Assembly: GCF_000744285.1 (NCBI RefSeq)
Contig: NZ_JQLQ01000002.1
Coordinates: 1,798,001-1,862,000, forward strand
Direction: 5' to 3'
Length of the DNA: 64,000 bases
Source: Carnobacterium pleistocenium FTR1
GTDB lineage: Bacteria > Bacillota > Bacilli > Lactobacillales > Carnobacteriaceae
Below the pieces are notes generated by a model that ran no database searches, was not told the DNA's origin, and worked only from the letters and a program-made list of their open reading frames with translations. The position numbers were made by a program, and so were the translations under genes. Shown piece after piece: positions 45,763-54,617 of the stretch. How positions within the stretch are numbered: the first letter of the stretch is position 1; every line of letters begins with the position of its first letter.

Positions 45763-47484
45763 TTATTTAGTATACATTTCGACAAGTTTTTCAACTTCAT
45801 CAGCAGTATCACAATCATTGATTGCTTTATCAGCCAATTCAGCCATTTGTTTTGTGTCTAAACGTTTCATTAAACTACGTGTCTTAAGAATGCTTGAAGC
45901 ACTCATAGAAAATTCGTCTAATCCCAGTCCTAATAGAAGCGGCACAGCCGTTTGATCTCCCGCCATTTCTCCACACATACCAGTCCATTTTCCTTCTTTA
46001 TGAGAAGCATCAATAACCGTTTTAATTAAACGTAAAATTGATGGGTTATAGGGTTGGTAAAGATAAGAAACGCGTTCATTCATGCGATCAGCAGCCATAG
46101 TATACTGAATCAAATCATTAGTACCAATACTGAAGAAATCTACTTCTTTAGCAAATTTATCTGCAATAACAGCAGCAGCAGGAATTTCGATCATGATACC
46201 AAGTTCGATATCATCTGATACTTCAATACCTTCATTTACTAATTTAGCTTTCTCTTCTAAAAGCATTGCTTTAGCTTGACGGAATTCTTGTAAAGTTGCA
46301 ATCATTGGAAACATAATACGTAATTGTCCGAAAACAGAGGCACGTAATAATGCACGCAATTGCGTTCTAAACATATCCGGTCTTGCTAAACAAATACGGA
46401 TAGCACGGTAACCTAAGAATGGATTCATTTCATGTGGCAACGTTAGATAAGGTAATTCTTTGTCTCCGCCAATATCCATTGTACGAACAACAACGCCTTT
46501 ACCTTCCATACCTTCTAAAACTTCTTTATAAGCTTCAAACTGAGCTTCTTCTGTAGGAAAATCAGGTGAATCCATATAAAGGAATTCTGTACGGTATAAT
46601 CCAACAGCTTCACCACCATTGCTTTTTACGCCTACTAAATCTTTTGGAGTACCAATATTTGCAGCTAATTCGATGTGCTTTCCATCTGCTGTAATTGTTG
46701 GTTCATCTTTTAATTTATCCCATTCAGCTTTTTGATCTGCAAAAGCTTTTGCTTTTGCTTCATACGTCGCAACATCAGATGCTTCTGGATGAACGATTAC
46801 ATCGCCTTCAAGACCATCGATGATGATAAGATCTCCTTCTTTAACAAAAGAAGTAATATCTTTTGTTCCTACAATTGCAGGAATTTCTAAAGAACGAGCC
46901 ATAATTGCTGAATGTGAAGTACGTCCACCGATGTCGGTAACAAAAGCTTTCACAAATTGGCGATTTAATTGAGCAGTGTCACTTGGTGTTAAATCATGAG
47001 CAACCACAATCACTTCTTCATCAATCATTGAAGGATTAGGAAGTTTCACGCCTAACAAATGACTCAATACTCGTTTAGTAACATCTTTAATATCAGCTGC
47101 ACGTTCACGCATGTAAGGGTTATCTTCCATGCCTTCAAACATACTGATAAACGTATCTGTTACTTCTTTCAAACCACTTTCTGCATTAAATTTATTATCA
47201 TTAATAGAGCTTTCAATGCTCCCGATTAATTCTGGATCAGATAGAACCATTAAATGCGCATCAAAAACTTGGGCTTCTTTTTCACCTAGAGATTCTGCTG
47301 CTTTAGACCGAATGATCTCAAGTTCTTTTGATGCTTCGTTTAATGCCGATTTTAAGCGGTTAATTTCTGAATCAGAGTTCTCAACTGAAATTTTGTTGAA
47401 AGTTAAATCGGGTTCAGTTAGTAAGTAAGCTTTTGCGACTGCAATACCGTCACTTGCTGCGATCCCATTTAATTTTTCAACCAT
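45763..47484 (-). CDS. ptsI: PTS enzyme I (phosphoenolpyruvate-protein phosphotransferase)
   Basis: General enzyme of the sugar phosphotransferase system: takes phosphate from PEP and passes it to HPr. 573 residues. The phospho-accepting His191 lies in [13 protein letters not shown]. The PEP-binding barrel has [42 protein letters not shown] and the active-site Cys in [10 protein letters not shown]. The start shares its base with the ptsH stop (TAATG). Confidence 0.98.
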   Translation of the reverse strand: MVEKLNGIAASDGIAVAKAYLLTEPDLTFNKISVENSDSEINRLKSALNEASKELEIIRSKAAESLGEKEAQVFDAHLMVLSDPELIGSIESSINDNKFNAESGLKEVTDTFISMFEGMEDNPYMRERAADIKDVTKRVLSHLLGVKLPNPSMIDEEVIVVAHDLTPSDTAQLNRQFVKAFVTDIGGRTSHSAIMARSLEIPAIVGTKDITSFVKEGDLIIIDGLEGDVIVHPEASDVATYEAKAKAFADQKAEWDKLKDEPTITADGKHIELAANIGTPKDLVGVKSNGGEAVGLYRTEFLYMDSPDFPTEEAQFEAYKEVLEGMEGKGVVVRTMDIGGDKELPYLTLPHEMNPFLGYRAIRICLARPDMFRTQLRALLRASVFGQLRIMFPMIATLQEFRQAKAMLLEEKAKLVNEGIEVSDDIELGIMIEIPAAAVIADKFAKEVDFFSIGTNDLIQYTMAADRMNERVSYLYQPYNPSILRLIKTVIDASHKEGKWTGMCGEMAGDQTAVPLLLGLGLDEFSMSASSILKTRSLMKRLDTKQMAELADKAINDCDTADEVEKLVEMYTK

Positions 47485-47750
47485 TATTCAGCTAAGCCTT
47501 CTTTCTTCATTGTTTCTTCGATTCCTGCAAGAGCTTCAGATTCATCTGAACCATCAGCAGAAATAGTTACGTCAGCACCTTGTCCAACGCCTAATGACAT
47601 AACGCCCATGATTGATTTCAAGTTTACAGATTTACCTTTATATTCTAGGTTGATATCTGAACTAAATTTGCTTGCTGTTTGTACTAGTAACGTTGCTGGA
47701 CGTGCATGAATACCTGTTTCAGCTACTACATGAAATTCGCGTTTTTCCAT
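47484..47750 (-). CDS. ptsH: Phosphocarrier protein HPr
   Basis: An 88-residue HPr. His15 ([11 protein letters not shown]) is phosphorylated by enzyme I, and Ser46 ([11 protein letters not shown]) is the HPr kinase site through which HPr becomes the CcpA corepressor in low-GC Gram-positives. The start has AAAGGGG upstream. It is immediately followed by ptsI. The 140 bp upstream hold no promoter or cre site that I can support. Confidence 0.98.
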   Translation of the reverse strand: MEKREFHVVAETGIHARPATLLVQTASKFSSDINLEYKGKSVNLKSIMGVMSLGVGQGADVTISADGSDESEALAGIEETMKKEGLAE

Positions 47751-47891
47751 AATAAAAAATCCCCTTTAATATATATTATTTTTGAGAACACTATCTAGTT
47801 TCAGCTGTTAAAACCATTTTTTCCAGCAAAAACATTCGATATAGCCCTTACAACTTATAAGATTACCATTTTTTTCTTATTTTAACAACTA

Positions 47892-48107
47892 TTATTTTCC
47901 TAATATTTCTCTTCCACTTTTCAAGTTAGAGCTATACCGATAAATAACATTTCCATTATGAAGAGCCTCTCCAATAATCGATTCCTTCTCCTCATGATTA
48001 ATCCAAATTTCTCTAAAAATCATAAAATCTTTTTTTTCAATAGTTATGGCATTCGTATCTCCTTGAAGCAATTGTTTCAACTGTATTTGCAATTCTTCTC
48101 TGCTCAC
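47892..48107 (-). CDS. Small conserved-position hypothetical protein
   Basis: A 71-residue protein that I do not recognise. It starts at GTG 48107 with AAAGGAC 9 nt upstream. The N-terminal part is a short helix (EELQIQLKQLLQ), followed by what looks like a small beta-rich domain (AITIEKKDFMIFREIWI, EALHNGNVIYRYSS). It has no cysteines, signal or membrane segment. It lies between ptsH and the divergent clpE; a small gene in this place also exists, as I recall, in enterococci. The start lies 96 bp from the nearest edge of the clpE promoter, so the two divergent units share a regulatory region. Confidence 0.6.
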   Translation of the reverse strand: MSREELQIQLKQLLQGDTNAITIEKKDFMIFREIWINHEEKESIIGEALHNGNVIYRYSSNLKSGREILGK

Positions 48108-48202
48108 TATTAAGACGTCCTTTACTATTTGTTTTAACCTATTTTATTCTATTTAGTTTAATTCAAAAAATTCAAAAAATCAAAAATTATAATGCTAATT
48201 AC

Positions 48203-48231
48203 TTGAAAGTCAAAAAAGGTCAGTGTATAAT
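48203..48231 (+). promoter_or_regulatory. Sigma-A promoter of clpE
   Basis: TTGAAA (48203-48208), a 17-nt spacer and TATAAT (48226-48231). The first CtsR site fills the spacer. Confidence 0.8.
48208..48224 (+). promoter_or_regulatory. CtsR operator 1 of clpE
   Basis: AGTCAAA-AAA-GGTCAGT, close to the CtsR heptad tandem repeat (A/GGTCAAA NAN A/GGTCAAA). It lies between the -35 and -10 elements. Confidence 0.85.
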
Positions 48232-48243
48232 GATAATCAACAA

Positions 48244-48260
48244 GGTCAGTAATGGTCAAT
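48244..48260 (+). promoter_or_regulatory. CtsR operator 2 of clpE
   Basis: GGTCAGT-AAT-GGTCAAT, same orientation as operator 1 and 36 bp downstream, just after the expected transcription start. Confidence 0.8.
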
Positions 48261-48266
48261 CATTTA

Positions 48267-48283
48267 TTTGACTTTATTTGATT
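48267..48283 (-). promoter_or_regulatory. CtsR-like site 3, reverse orientation
   Basis: On the minus strand AATCAAA-TAA-AGTCAAA, one base from the consensus heptads. It lies in the leader of clpE. Confidence 0.55.
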
Positions 48284-48315
48284 TATTAACCTATTAAATG
48301 AAAGGTTGTGTTTAA

Positions 48316-50568
48316 ATGTTATGTCAAAACTGCAATCAACGCGAAGCAACTATCCATTTATTTACCAATATGAATGGTCAAAAAGGTCAATTGGATGTTT
48401 GTCAAAATTGTTATCAACTTATAAAAGATGCTCAAAATCATGGTGAAATCAGAAATGATCGTTCACCGCAAGATCCTTTTGGATTTGGAAATTTAGATCA
48501 GTTTTTCCGCTCTATGCAAAATAATCCAAACAACAACTCGCAACAAAATAGTCCTAACACCCCTCCAACTCAAAGAGGTTCTGGAGGTCAGCCACCTATA
48601 AATAAAAAACCAGGACTCCTAGGCGAATATGGGACGAATCTAACAGAATTAGCTCGAACGGGTGCCATTGACCCCGTCATTGGACGCGATAAAGAAATCG
48701 AACGCGTAATTGAAATTTTAAATCGCCGCACTAAAAATAATCCAGTCTTAACTGGTGAACCTGGTGTTGGTAAAACGGCAGTCGTAGAAGGCTTAGCACA
48801 AAAAATTGTTGATGGAGATGTCCCTCAAAAATTATTAAGCAAAGAAGTCATTCGACTAGACGTTGCTTCTTTAGTTCAAGGAACAGGTATCCGAGGCCAA
48901 TTTGAAGAACGTATGAAACAATTAATGGATGAATTAAAGAAAAATCCACAAATTATTTTATTTATTGATGAAGTCCATGAAATTGTTGGAGCTGGAAGTG
49001 CCGAAGGAAGTATGGATGCTGGAAATATGCTTAAACCAGCTCTTGCACGCGGTGAGATGCAAATGGTTGGAGCAACAACATTGAAAGAATACCGTACGAT
49101 TGAAAAAGATGCTGCTCTAGAGCGACGCATGCAGCCCGTACGTGTTAACGAACCGACCGTTGAAGAGACTATTACCATTCTCCAAGGTCTACAAAAAAAA
49201 TATGAAGATTACCACCATGTTCATTATACAGATGAAGCTATCAAGAGCGCTGTCAGCTTATCTAATCGTTACATCCAAGATCGTTTTTTACCCGACAAAG
49301 CTATTGATTTATTAGATGAATCGGGTTCCAAAAAGAACTTGACGATACAAATTGTTGATCCAAAACAACTTGAGGATAAAATTGCAGAAGCTGCTCAACA
49401 AAAACAGTTAGCTCTACAACAAGAGGATTATGAAAAAGCTGCTTTTTATCGTGATCAAGCAAAAAAATTCTCTACTATGAGAGATCAACAAAATCCTGAT
49501 TCAGTTGAACCTACAATAACTGAGCAGGATATGATTGAAATTATCGAAATGAAGACTAACATCCCTGTAGGAGAATTGAAAGAAAAAGAGCAAACACAAT
49601 TACGGAACTTAGGGCAAGACTTAAAAAAACATGTCATTGGACAAGATGAAGCAATTGATAAAGTTTCCAAAGCCATACGCAGAAGCCGTGTTGGGTTCAA
49701 TAATAAAAACCGTCCGATTGGTTCTTTCCTTTTCGTAGGGCCTACTGGGGTTGGAAAAACTGAATTAGCTAAACAACTAGCTTTAGAATTATTTGGAAAC
49801 AAAGAAGCCTATATTCGATTTGATATGAGTGAATACATGGAAAAACACAGTGTTTCTAAACTAATCGGTTCACCACCTGGATATATCGGCTATGATGAAG
49901 CAGGTCAATTGACCGAAAAAGTTCGTCACAATCCTTACAGCATCATTTTATTAGATGAAGTCGAAAAAGCTCATCCTGATGTATTGCATATGTTTTTACA
50001 AATTCTTGACGATGGCAGATTGACGGATGCTCAAGGCCGTACAGTTAGTTTTAAAGATACTATCATCATTATGACTAGCAACGCTGGCACTGGTAATGTA
50101 GAGGCAAATGTTGGTTTTGGTGCGACGACTTCTGGTACACAAAAATCTGTATTAAATCATTTAACAGATTACTTCAAACCAGAATTCATTAACCGTTTTG
50201 ATGGAATCGTTGAGTTCAATTCTCTTACAAAAGAAAACTTATTATTTATTGTCGATTTATTAATAAAAGATGTAAATGATATGCTTGAACATCAAGGAAT
50301 TACAATTGAAGTAGAGCCATCAGCAAAAGAAAAATTAGTTGAATTAGGATATGATCCAAAATTGGGTGCTCGTCCTTTACGACGTGTGATCCAAGAACAA
50401 ATTGAAGATCGTATTGCTGATTTTTATCTTGATTACCCTTCTGTAAAAGAATTAGTTGCAAAAACAGACGATGAAGGTAATCTTATTGTAGACGCAAAAG
50501 AAACTGTCTCAGCAAAGTCTACTCCTGATTTAGGTGAAGAACCCGATACTAAAAGTTTAAATTCTTAA
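48316..50568 (+). CDS. clpE: ATP-dependent Clp protease ATP-binding subunit ClpE
   Basis: AAA+ unfoldase for ClpP, active in heat and stress protein turnover and in destroying CtsR. 750 residues: an N-terminal zinc finger with Cys 3, 6, 29 and 32, the hallmark of ClpE, then a Q/N/P-rich linker (about 60-100). AAA module 1 has GEPGVGKTA (Lys153), a UVR-like coiled segment lies at about 355-390, and AAA module 2 has GPTGVGKTE (Lys481) with [12 protein letters not shown]. The C-terminal D2-small domain contains [11 protein letters not shown]. It is monocistronic, with three CtsR sites upstream and a terminator at 50599-50643. Confidence 0.97.
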   Translation: MLCQNCNQREATIHLFTNMNGQKGQLDVCQNCYQLIKDAQNHGEIRNDRSPQDPFGFGNLDQFFRSMQNNPNNNSQQNSPNTPPTQRGSGGQPPINKKPGLLGEYGTNLTELARTGAIDPVIGRDKEIERVIEILNRRTKNNPVLTGEPGVGKTAVVEGLAQKIVDGDVPQKLLSKEVIRLDVASLVQGTGIRGQFEERMKQLMDELKKNPQIILFIDEVHEIVGAGSAEGSMDAGNMLKPALARGEMQMVGATTLKEYRTIEKDAALERRMQPVRVNEPTVEETITILQGLQKKYEDYHHVHYTDEAIKSAVSLSNRYIQDRFLPDKAIDLLDESGSKKNLTIQIVDPKQLEDKIAEAAQQKQLALQQEDYEKAAFYRDQAKKFSTMRDQQNPDSVEPTITEQDMIEIIEMKTNIPVGELKEKEQTQLRNLGQDLKKHVIGQDEAIDKVSKAIRRSRVGFNNKNRPIGSFLFVGPTGVGKTELAKQLALELFGNKEAYIRFDMSEYMEKHSVSKLIGSPPGYIGYDEAGQLTEKVRHNPYSIILLDEVEKAHPDVLHMFLQILDDGRLTDAQGRTVSFKDTIIIMTSNAGTGNVEANVGFGATTSGTQKSVLNHLTDYFKPEFINRFDGIVEFNSLTKENLLFIVDLLIKDVNDMLEHQGITIEVEPSAKEKLVELGYDPKLGARPLRRVIQEQIEDRIADFYLDYPSVKELVAKTDDEGNLIVDAKETVSAKSTPDLGEEPDTKSLNS

Positions 50569-50595
50569 ACAACTAATTTAAATTCAATTTTAAAA

Positions 50596-50645
50596 TAAAA
50601 AAACAGTACTCCATCAAAAAATTTGATGGAGTACTGTTTTTTTAA
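50596..50645 (+). terminator. Terminator of clpE
   Basis: An 18-bp perfect stem (about 50600-50617 with 50621-50638, core CAGTACTCCATC) and a long T run. Confidence 0.9.
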
Positions 50646-50681
50646 CAGAATTATTGCATTAGTAATTGTTCTAAGTTAATT

Positions 50682-50918
50682 GGTGTGCATGTTTCAAGAT
50701 AAAATTTCTTCTGGAATGTACAAGTTTGCTTTTTTAAGCCATTGTGCCACCTGTGAGTTTGTAATTCTCATTGAACCTTATACATGGCTACAAGCAACCC
50801 TATTCCTCTAGAATTTTTTAGTGAATCATTGAATTAATTTATTTATCCCCACCAAAAATTATATAACCAAATAAGATTCATATCATATACCGCTAGCCAT
50901 TAACTCTTTTTTGTATAT
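50682..50918. repeat. Decayed dispersed repeat, copy 2 (pairs with 1876-2063)
   Basis: Same orientation as copy 1 and 48.8 kb away. Three collinear patches match: 50682-50741, about 50786-50815, and about 50898-50918. On the minus strand an ATG at 50777 could encode 25 residues ending KKANLYIPEEILS, too short and isolated to call a gene. This and the pyruvate oxidase remnant fill the region between clpE and DUF1827. Confidence 0.55.
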
Positions 50919-50939
50919 TTGATTGTAGGCCTTCTTGTT

Positions 50940-51540
50940 CTAAAAGTAACCAAATGGTTTGAGTTCTTGCGCTTCATAGCGTTCTTTAAACGCCTTGATT
51001 TCTTCTGCTGTGTAAATTTTTGGATCTAATTTTAACTCTTCAACAGGTATGGGTCGATCATGGTTGATTTTCATATCGATCACCACTGTCCGTCCCGCTT
51101 TTTCCAGTTCTACTGCATTACGAAAAACTTCATCTAACTCACTGATTTTAATAATCGTAAACCCAATTGCACCTTGCGCTTCAACAATTTTAGCATAGTC
51201 CACCTCCTTGAAGTCTACGCCATAATAACTATGATTTGTGTCTTCTTGTTCAACTTTGATAAACCCATATTCCAAATTAGAGAAAACAACGTGAATACTT
51301 GGTAGGCGATATTGCACTGTTGTTACAATATCTTGCATCACCATTGCAAATGCATCTTCTGTTTTTTGCTCCAATTTATCCGTACATGCTCTCCAGTTTT
51401 TTATGTTATTCAGGTTTGCACGGTACCAGGATGTTTCTGATTTTCCAGAAATTTTTTCGGTGATTGCACGGAACGCATCACCGGCATCTATTTTATGGCG
51501 TTTTCCTAGTTTTTGCGGATCATTATCGACAGGAAGAAGA
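50940..51540 (-). pseudogene. Pyruvate oxidase remnant (5' truncated, internal deletion)
   Basis: An uninterrupted minus-strand frame of about 200 codons without a plausible start. The upstream part (51375-51540) reads DNDPQKLGKRHKIDAG and ANLNNIKNWRACTDKLE, the middle-domain sequence of thiamine-diphosphate pyruvate oxidases (SpxB/Pox). It then jumps to AFAMVMQDIVTTVQYRLPSI and VFSNLEYGFIKVEQEDTN, normally much further on. About 80 residues, including the conserved start of the GDG thiamine-binding motif, are missing without a frame change, and everything before the middle domain is gone. The 3' end is KAFKERYEAQELKPFGYF then stop. A functional oxidase is not possible. Confidence 0.85.
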
Positions 51541-51583
51541 TGATCTTAATAATGAATCGAGATCATCTTCTTCCTGTTTTTTT
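51529..51583 (+). terminator. Hairpin with T run at the broken 5' end of the pyruvate oxidase remnant
   Basis: An 18-bp perfect stem (51529-51546 with 51560-51577, core AGGAAGAAGATGATCT), a 13-nt loop and TTTTTTT on the + strand. It has terminator form but no + strand gene ends here. The left arm overlaps the remnant's reading frame, so it marks the rearrangement point. The stretch 51584-51727 holds nothing I can support. Confidence 0.6.
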
Positions 51584-51727
51584 GTCTTAAAATTTAACTT
51601 TAGCTAGATTGTTACATCTATAGTTTATGAAAAATTTACTCAAACTAATTTTAGAATAATTTTTCCAGAGCCTTTAATAAAAAGTATAAATTATTCAGAC
51701 AAGTAATGATTAGGTAGTTGAAATATT

Positions 51728-51756
51728 TTGAATTATTTCGTTTTTAATTATATAAT
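51728..51756 (+). promoter_or_regulatory. Sigma-A promoter of the DUF1827 gene
   Basis: TTGAAT (51728-51733), a 17-nt spacer and TATAAT (51751-51756), 38 bp before the start codon. Confidence 0.7.
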
Positions 51757-51794
51757 GGATGTAACCTAACCGGTATAAGAAGAGGTGAAAGATT

Positions 51795-52076
51795 ATGAAA
51801 CTAATAGATGTTACGAATAATCATTCTGATCTTGTGATGGAGCAATTGGAGAACACTGATGCAAATTTTGTAAAGGTTTTTTCTTTAGGTCCTACTACAA
51901 TTATCTATTCAGGTGCTGCAACACACAAAGATGTTCTTCTACTAAATAAAATTCGTAATATAAAGAATGCGGAAATTAGTTTTGTCTTAGAAAATATTCT
52001 TGAAACAACTTTAGAAAATGTTGAAATTCTACACGCTCCACACATCGTTGAGTTGTCTATACCCAATGAAGATTAA
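51795..52076 (+). CDS. DUF1827 family protein
   Basis: A 93-residue acidic soluble protein starting MKLIDVTNNHSDLVMEQLEN, with VKVFSLGPTTIIYS and LLLNKIRNIKNAEI, matching the small DUF1827 family of Lactobacillales (recalled from enterococcal homologues). Function unknown; no motif, cysteine or membrane segment. GAGGTGA lies 7 nt upstream of the ATG, and a good promoter is at 51728-51756. It converges on prfC, with which it shares a terminator. Confidence 0.8.
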   Translation: MKLIDVTNNHSDLVMEQLENTDANFVKVFSLGPTTIIYSGAATHKDVLLLNKIRNIKNAEISFVLENILETTLENVEILHAPHIVELSIPNED

Positions 52077-52158
52077 TTTCAAAAAGCCTGTTATAATTAT
52101 TATTCAACTTTAATAGTAACTTTCATATATTCAAAACAATATTTTTCCACTAATCAAA

Positions 52159-52206
52159 CAAACAAACCATTCTAAGTTCAAACTTAGAGTGGTTTGTTTG
52201 TTTTTT
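52159..52206. terminator. Bidirectional terminator between DUF1827 and prfC
   Basis: Arms 52159-52178 and 52181-52200 pair over 20 bp with one G-U; a six-T run follows on the + strand and a T-rich tail on the minus strand. It overlaps the last bases of prfC. Confidence 0.8.
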
Positions 52207-53791
52207 ATAGTAATGATGTTAATTCTACATCTGGGTATTTATCGGCGAACCAACGCATTGCAAATTGATTTTCAAATAAAAATAACGGATTTCCGGAGCG
52301 ATCACGTACCAATAAATTGCGACTTGAAGACATATTTTCATCCAAATCTTCAGGTTTGATCCAACGGGCAATTTTATTTCCCATAGGTGTCATAACAATT
52401 TCTGATTTGTATTCATTTAACATACGGTATTCAAACACCTCAAATTGTAATTGCCCAACTGCTCCAATAATATAATCTTCAGTATGAAAAGTTTTATACA
52501 GTTGGATAGCTCCTTCTTGAACTAACTGTTGCACGCCTTTATGAAACGATTTTTGTTTCATTACATTTTTAGCATTCACTTTCATAAACATTTCTGGAGT
52601 AAATTGAGGAAGTTTCTCATATTCCACATTTAATTTGCCCTCAAAAATGGTATCTCCAATTTGAAAATTACCAGTATCATAAAGCCCTATGATATCCCCT
52701 GCAACAGCATGCTGAACAATTTCACGAGTCTCAGCCATAAATTGAGTTGAATTTGATAATTTGATTTTTTTCTTTGTTCTTGCCAATGTAACATCAATTC
52801 CACGATCAAACGTTCCTGAACATATACGTACAAAAGCGATTCGGTCTCGATGGGCAGGATTCATATTAGCTTGAATTTTAAAAATAAAGCCTGAAAATTC
52901 ATTTGTTGTTGGTTCTATTTCTTCACCACTCGTTGCAGTATGAGCTGTAGGACTTGGCGCAAAGTTGATAAATGTATTTAAAAAAGTTTCTACTCCAAAA
53001 TTGGTTAAAGCTGACCCAAAGAATACGGGTGTAAGTTCACCAGAAGCAATTTTCTCTTCTGAAAATTCATTTCCAGCTTCATTTAATAGCTCAATATCTT
53101 CTAAAGCTTGAGAATACAGACTTGACGCTTTAATAGGATGGTCTCCTTCAATCTCGCCAGCCTCATTCAATTTTATGACCTTTTGTCCATCTATACCATT
53201 AATTTCAGGACGATGTATCTCAATTGTTTTATTGTAATTATCGTAAAGTCCCAACAATCCTTTACCCATACCAATTGGCCAATTCATCGGATAAGAATCA
53301 ATTTCTAGAACTTCTTCTAATTCTTCTAATAAATCTAGTGGCTCTCTTCCATCACGGTCTAATTTATTGATGAACGTAAAAATTGGAATACCTCGCATAC
53401 GACAAACTTTAAATAGCTTTTTCGTTTGAGGTTCAATCCCTTTAGCGCTATCAATAACCATTACGGCACTATCAACTGCCATCAATGTACGGTAAGTATC
53501 TTCAGAGAAATCTTCATGTCCTGGTGTATCTAAAATATTGATTCTTTTATCCTTATAATCAAATTGCATAACCGAACTAGTAACAGAAATTCCACGTTGT
53601 TTCTCAATATCCATCCAATCTGATTTAGCAAATTTTCCGGATTTTTTTCCTTTTACCGTACCTGCTTGACGAATCGCTCCACCAAATAACAACAGTTGCT
53701 CAGTAATCGTCGTTTTCCCTGCATCCGGGTGGGAAATGATTGCAAAGGTCTTTCGTGACTCTACTTCTTTTTCTAAATAGTCTTCCATCAT
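52205..53791 (-). CDS. prfC: Peptide chain release factor 3
   Basis: GTPase that recycles RF1/RF2 after termination. 528 residues: G1 [36 protein letters not shown] (switch I), G3 [15 protein letters not shown]4 NKLDRDGR, and the RF3-specific C-terminal domains (about 300-528). ATG 53791 or the adjacent ATG is the start, with GAGGG upstream. It is monocistronic, facing DUF1827. Confidence 0.97.
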   Translation of the reverse strand: MMEDYLEKEVESRKTFAIISHPDAGKTTITEQLLLFGGAIRQAGTVKGKKSGKFAKSDWMDIEKQRGISVTSSVMQFDYKDKRINILDTPGHEDFSEDTYRTLMAVDSAVMVIDSAKGIEPQTKKLFKVCRMRGIPIFTFINKLDRDGREPLDLLEELEEVLEIDSYPMNWPIGMGKGLLGLYDNYNKTIEIHRPEINGIDGQKVIKLNEAGEIEGDHPIKASSLYSQALEDIELLNEAGNEFSEEKIASGELTPVFFGSALTNFGVETFLNTFINFAPSPTAHTATSGEEIEPTTNEFSGFIFKIQANMNPAHRDRIAFVRICSGTFDRGIDVTLARTKKKIKLSNSTQFMAETREIVQHAVAGDIIGLYDTGNFQIGDTIFEGKLNVEYEKLPQFTPEMFMKVNAKNVMKQKSFHKGVQQLVQEGAIQLYKTFHTEDYIIGAVGQLQFEVFEYRMLNEYKSEIVMTPMGNKIARWIKPEDLDENMSSSRNLLVRDRSGNPLFLFENQFAMRWFADKYPDVELTSLL

Positions 53792-53927
53792 TTATCCCTC
53801 ATTTAAGTCTTTTATTTACTCTATTTAACCTATTGTATCCTTAGTCAAATATGCCTTAGGTATGTCAGCATATATCATTACCTCAATTAGTATAGCATAT
53901 TTATTGTTACATTTTATACTCTATTCA

Positions 53928-54476
53928 CTATTTATTAAATCCGTAATCTCCTACATAGTCTTCAATGGACCAAATATTTATTTCATCTGTACTTGCTTTT
54001 TGTTCAGCATCAATCAGTTGATCCAAATAACTTTCATCTCCATTTTCATATCCTATACGTGCTAACCCTTCTTCAACCATTACTTCTTGCACCAGTTCTC
54101 CATCTGCATAAAGATAAGCTAATACCCTATCATAGTCATCGATTTTCTCATGAGCTGGATCATATTCTATTGATAAATTTTTCCCTTTCAAATAATTGGT
54201 AAGGAAGTCTTTTGCTTCTACACCATATGGCTGAGCAGAACCGGTTTTAGTTACACTGCTCTCTGGTGTATCAATAAGTAGCAACCTCAACCTTTTTTCA
54301 TCATCATCTTCATTAAAAACAATGGTATCTCCGTCAATAGTTCGTACTAGTTCAATAGCTATTTGGTCTTTTGAAAGAATAGAAGTAGTTTCCTTATCTT
54401 GTTCTATAGTATAGAATCCAGTAAAGAAAAGGAGAAGAGTAATTAATCCGGCTATAATTTTTTTGTTCATTCTCAT
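53928..54476 (-). CDS. Secreted or membrane-anchored thermonuclease-family protein
   Basis: A 182-residue protein with an N-terminal signal-anchor (about 4-22, KKIIAGLITLLLFFTGFYTI; no lipobox Cys) and a staphylococcal-nuclease domain (about 38-178). The catalytic residues are seen in RLRLLLIDTPES (Arg and Glu) and DYDRVLAYLY (second Arg), with the calcium-site Asp in RTIDGDTIVF. It probably degrades extracellular DNA or RNA at the cell surface. GGAGG lies 6 nt before ATG 54476. It is separated from nox by a terminator. Confidence 0.9.
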   Translation of the reverse strand: MRMNKKIIAGLITLLLFFTGFYTIEQDKETTSILSKDQIAIELVRTIDGDTIVFNEDDDEKRLRLLLIDTPESSVTKTGSAQPYGVEAKDFLTNYLKGKNLSIEYDPAHEKIDDYDRVLAYLYADGELVQEVMVEEGLARIGYENGDESYLDQLIDAEQKASTDEINIWSIEDYVGDYGFNK

Positions 54477-54501
54477 AGCTTGCCTCCTGATTATTTGATT
54501 A

Positions 54502-54536
54502 GAAAAAGAGTCTGAGAAAGATATCTCAGACCCTTT
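54502..54536 (-). terminator. Terminator of nox
   Basis: AGTCTGAGA and TCTCAGACC (one G-U) around AAGATA, with a T-rich tail on the minus strand. It is about 80 bp after the nox stop. Confidence 0.65.
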
Positions 54537-54617
54537 ACCATATTATTATGAATCGCTTAGACAATCAAGTTTCAAGAAAACTTTTCATGGTCGGCTTTCC
54601 TTGACTTACATTGTTGC

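Noticed and set aside
47751-47890. CcpA (cre) site upstream of ptsH
   Set aside because: No sequence close to TGWAANCGNTNWCA was found by eye in the leader.
48131-48190. Short TTCAAAAAA/TCAAAAA repeats near the clpE regulatory region
   Set aside because: Low-complexity A-rich DNA; no regular spacing.
50703-50777. 25-codon minus-strand frame (MRITNSQVAQWLKK...) with a weak ribosome site
   Set aside because: It lies in the decayed repeat, and the frame upstream of the matching peptide is broken in the other copy, so coding is not supported.
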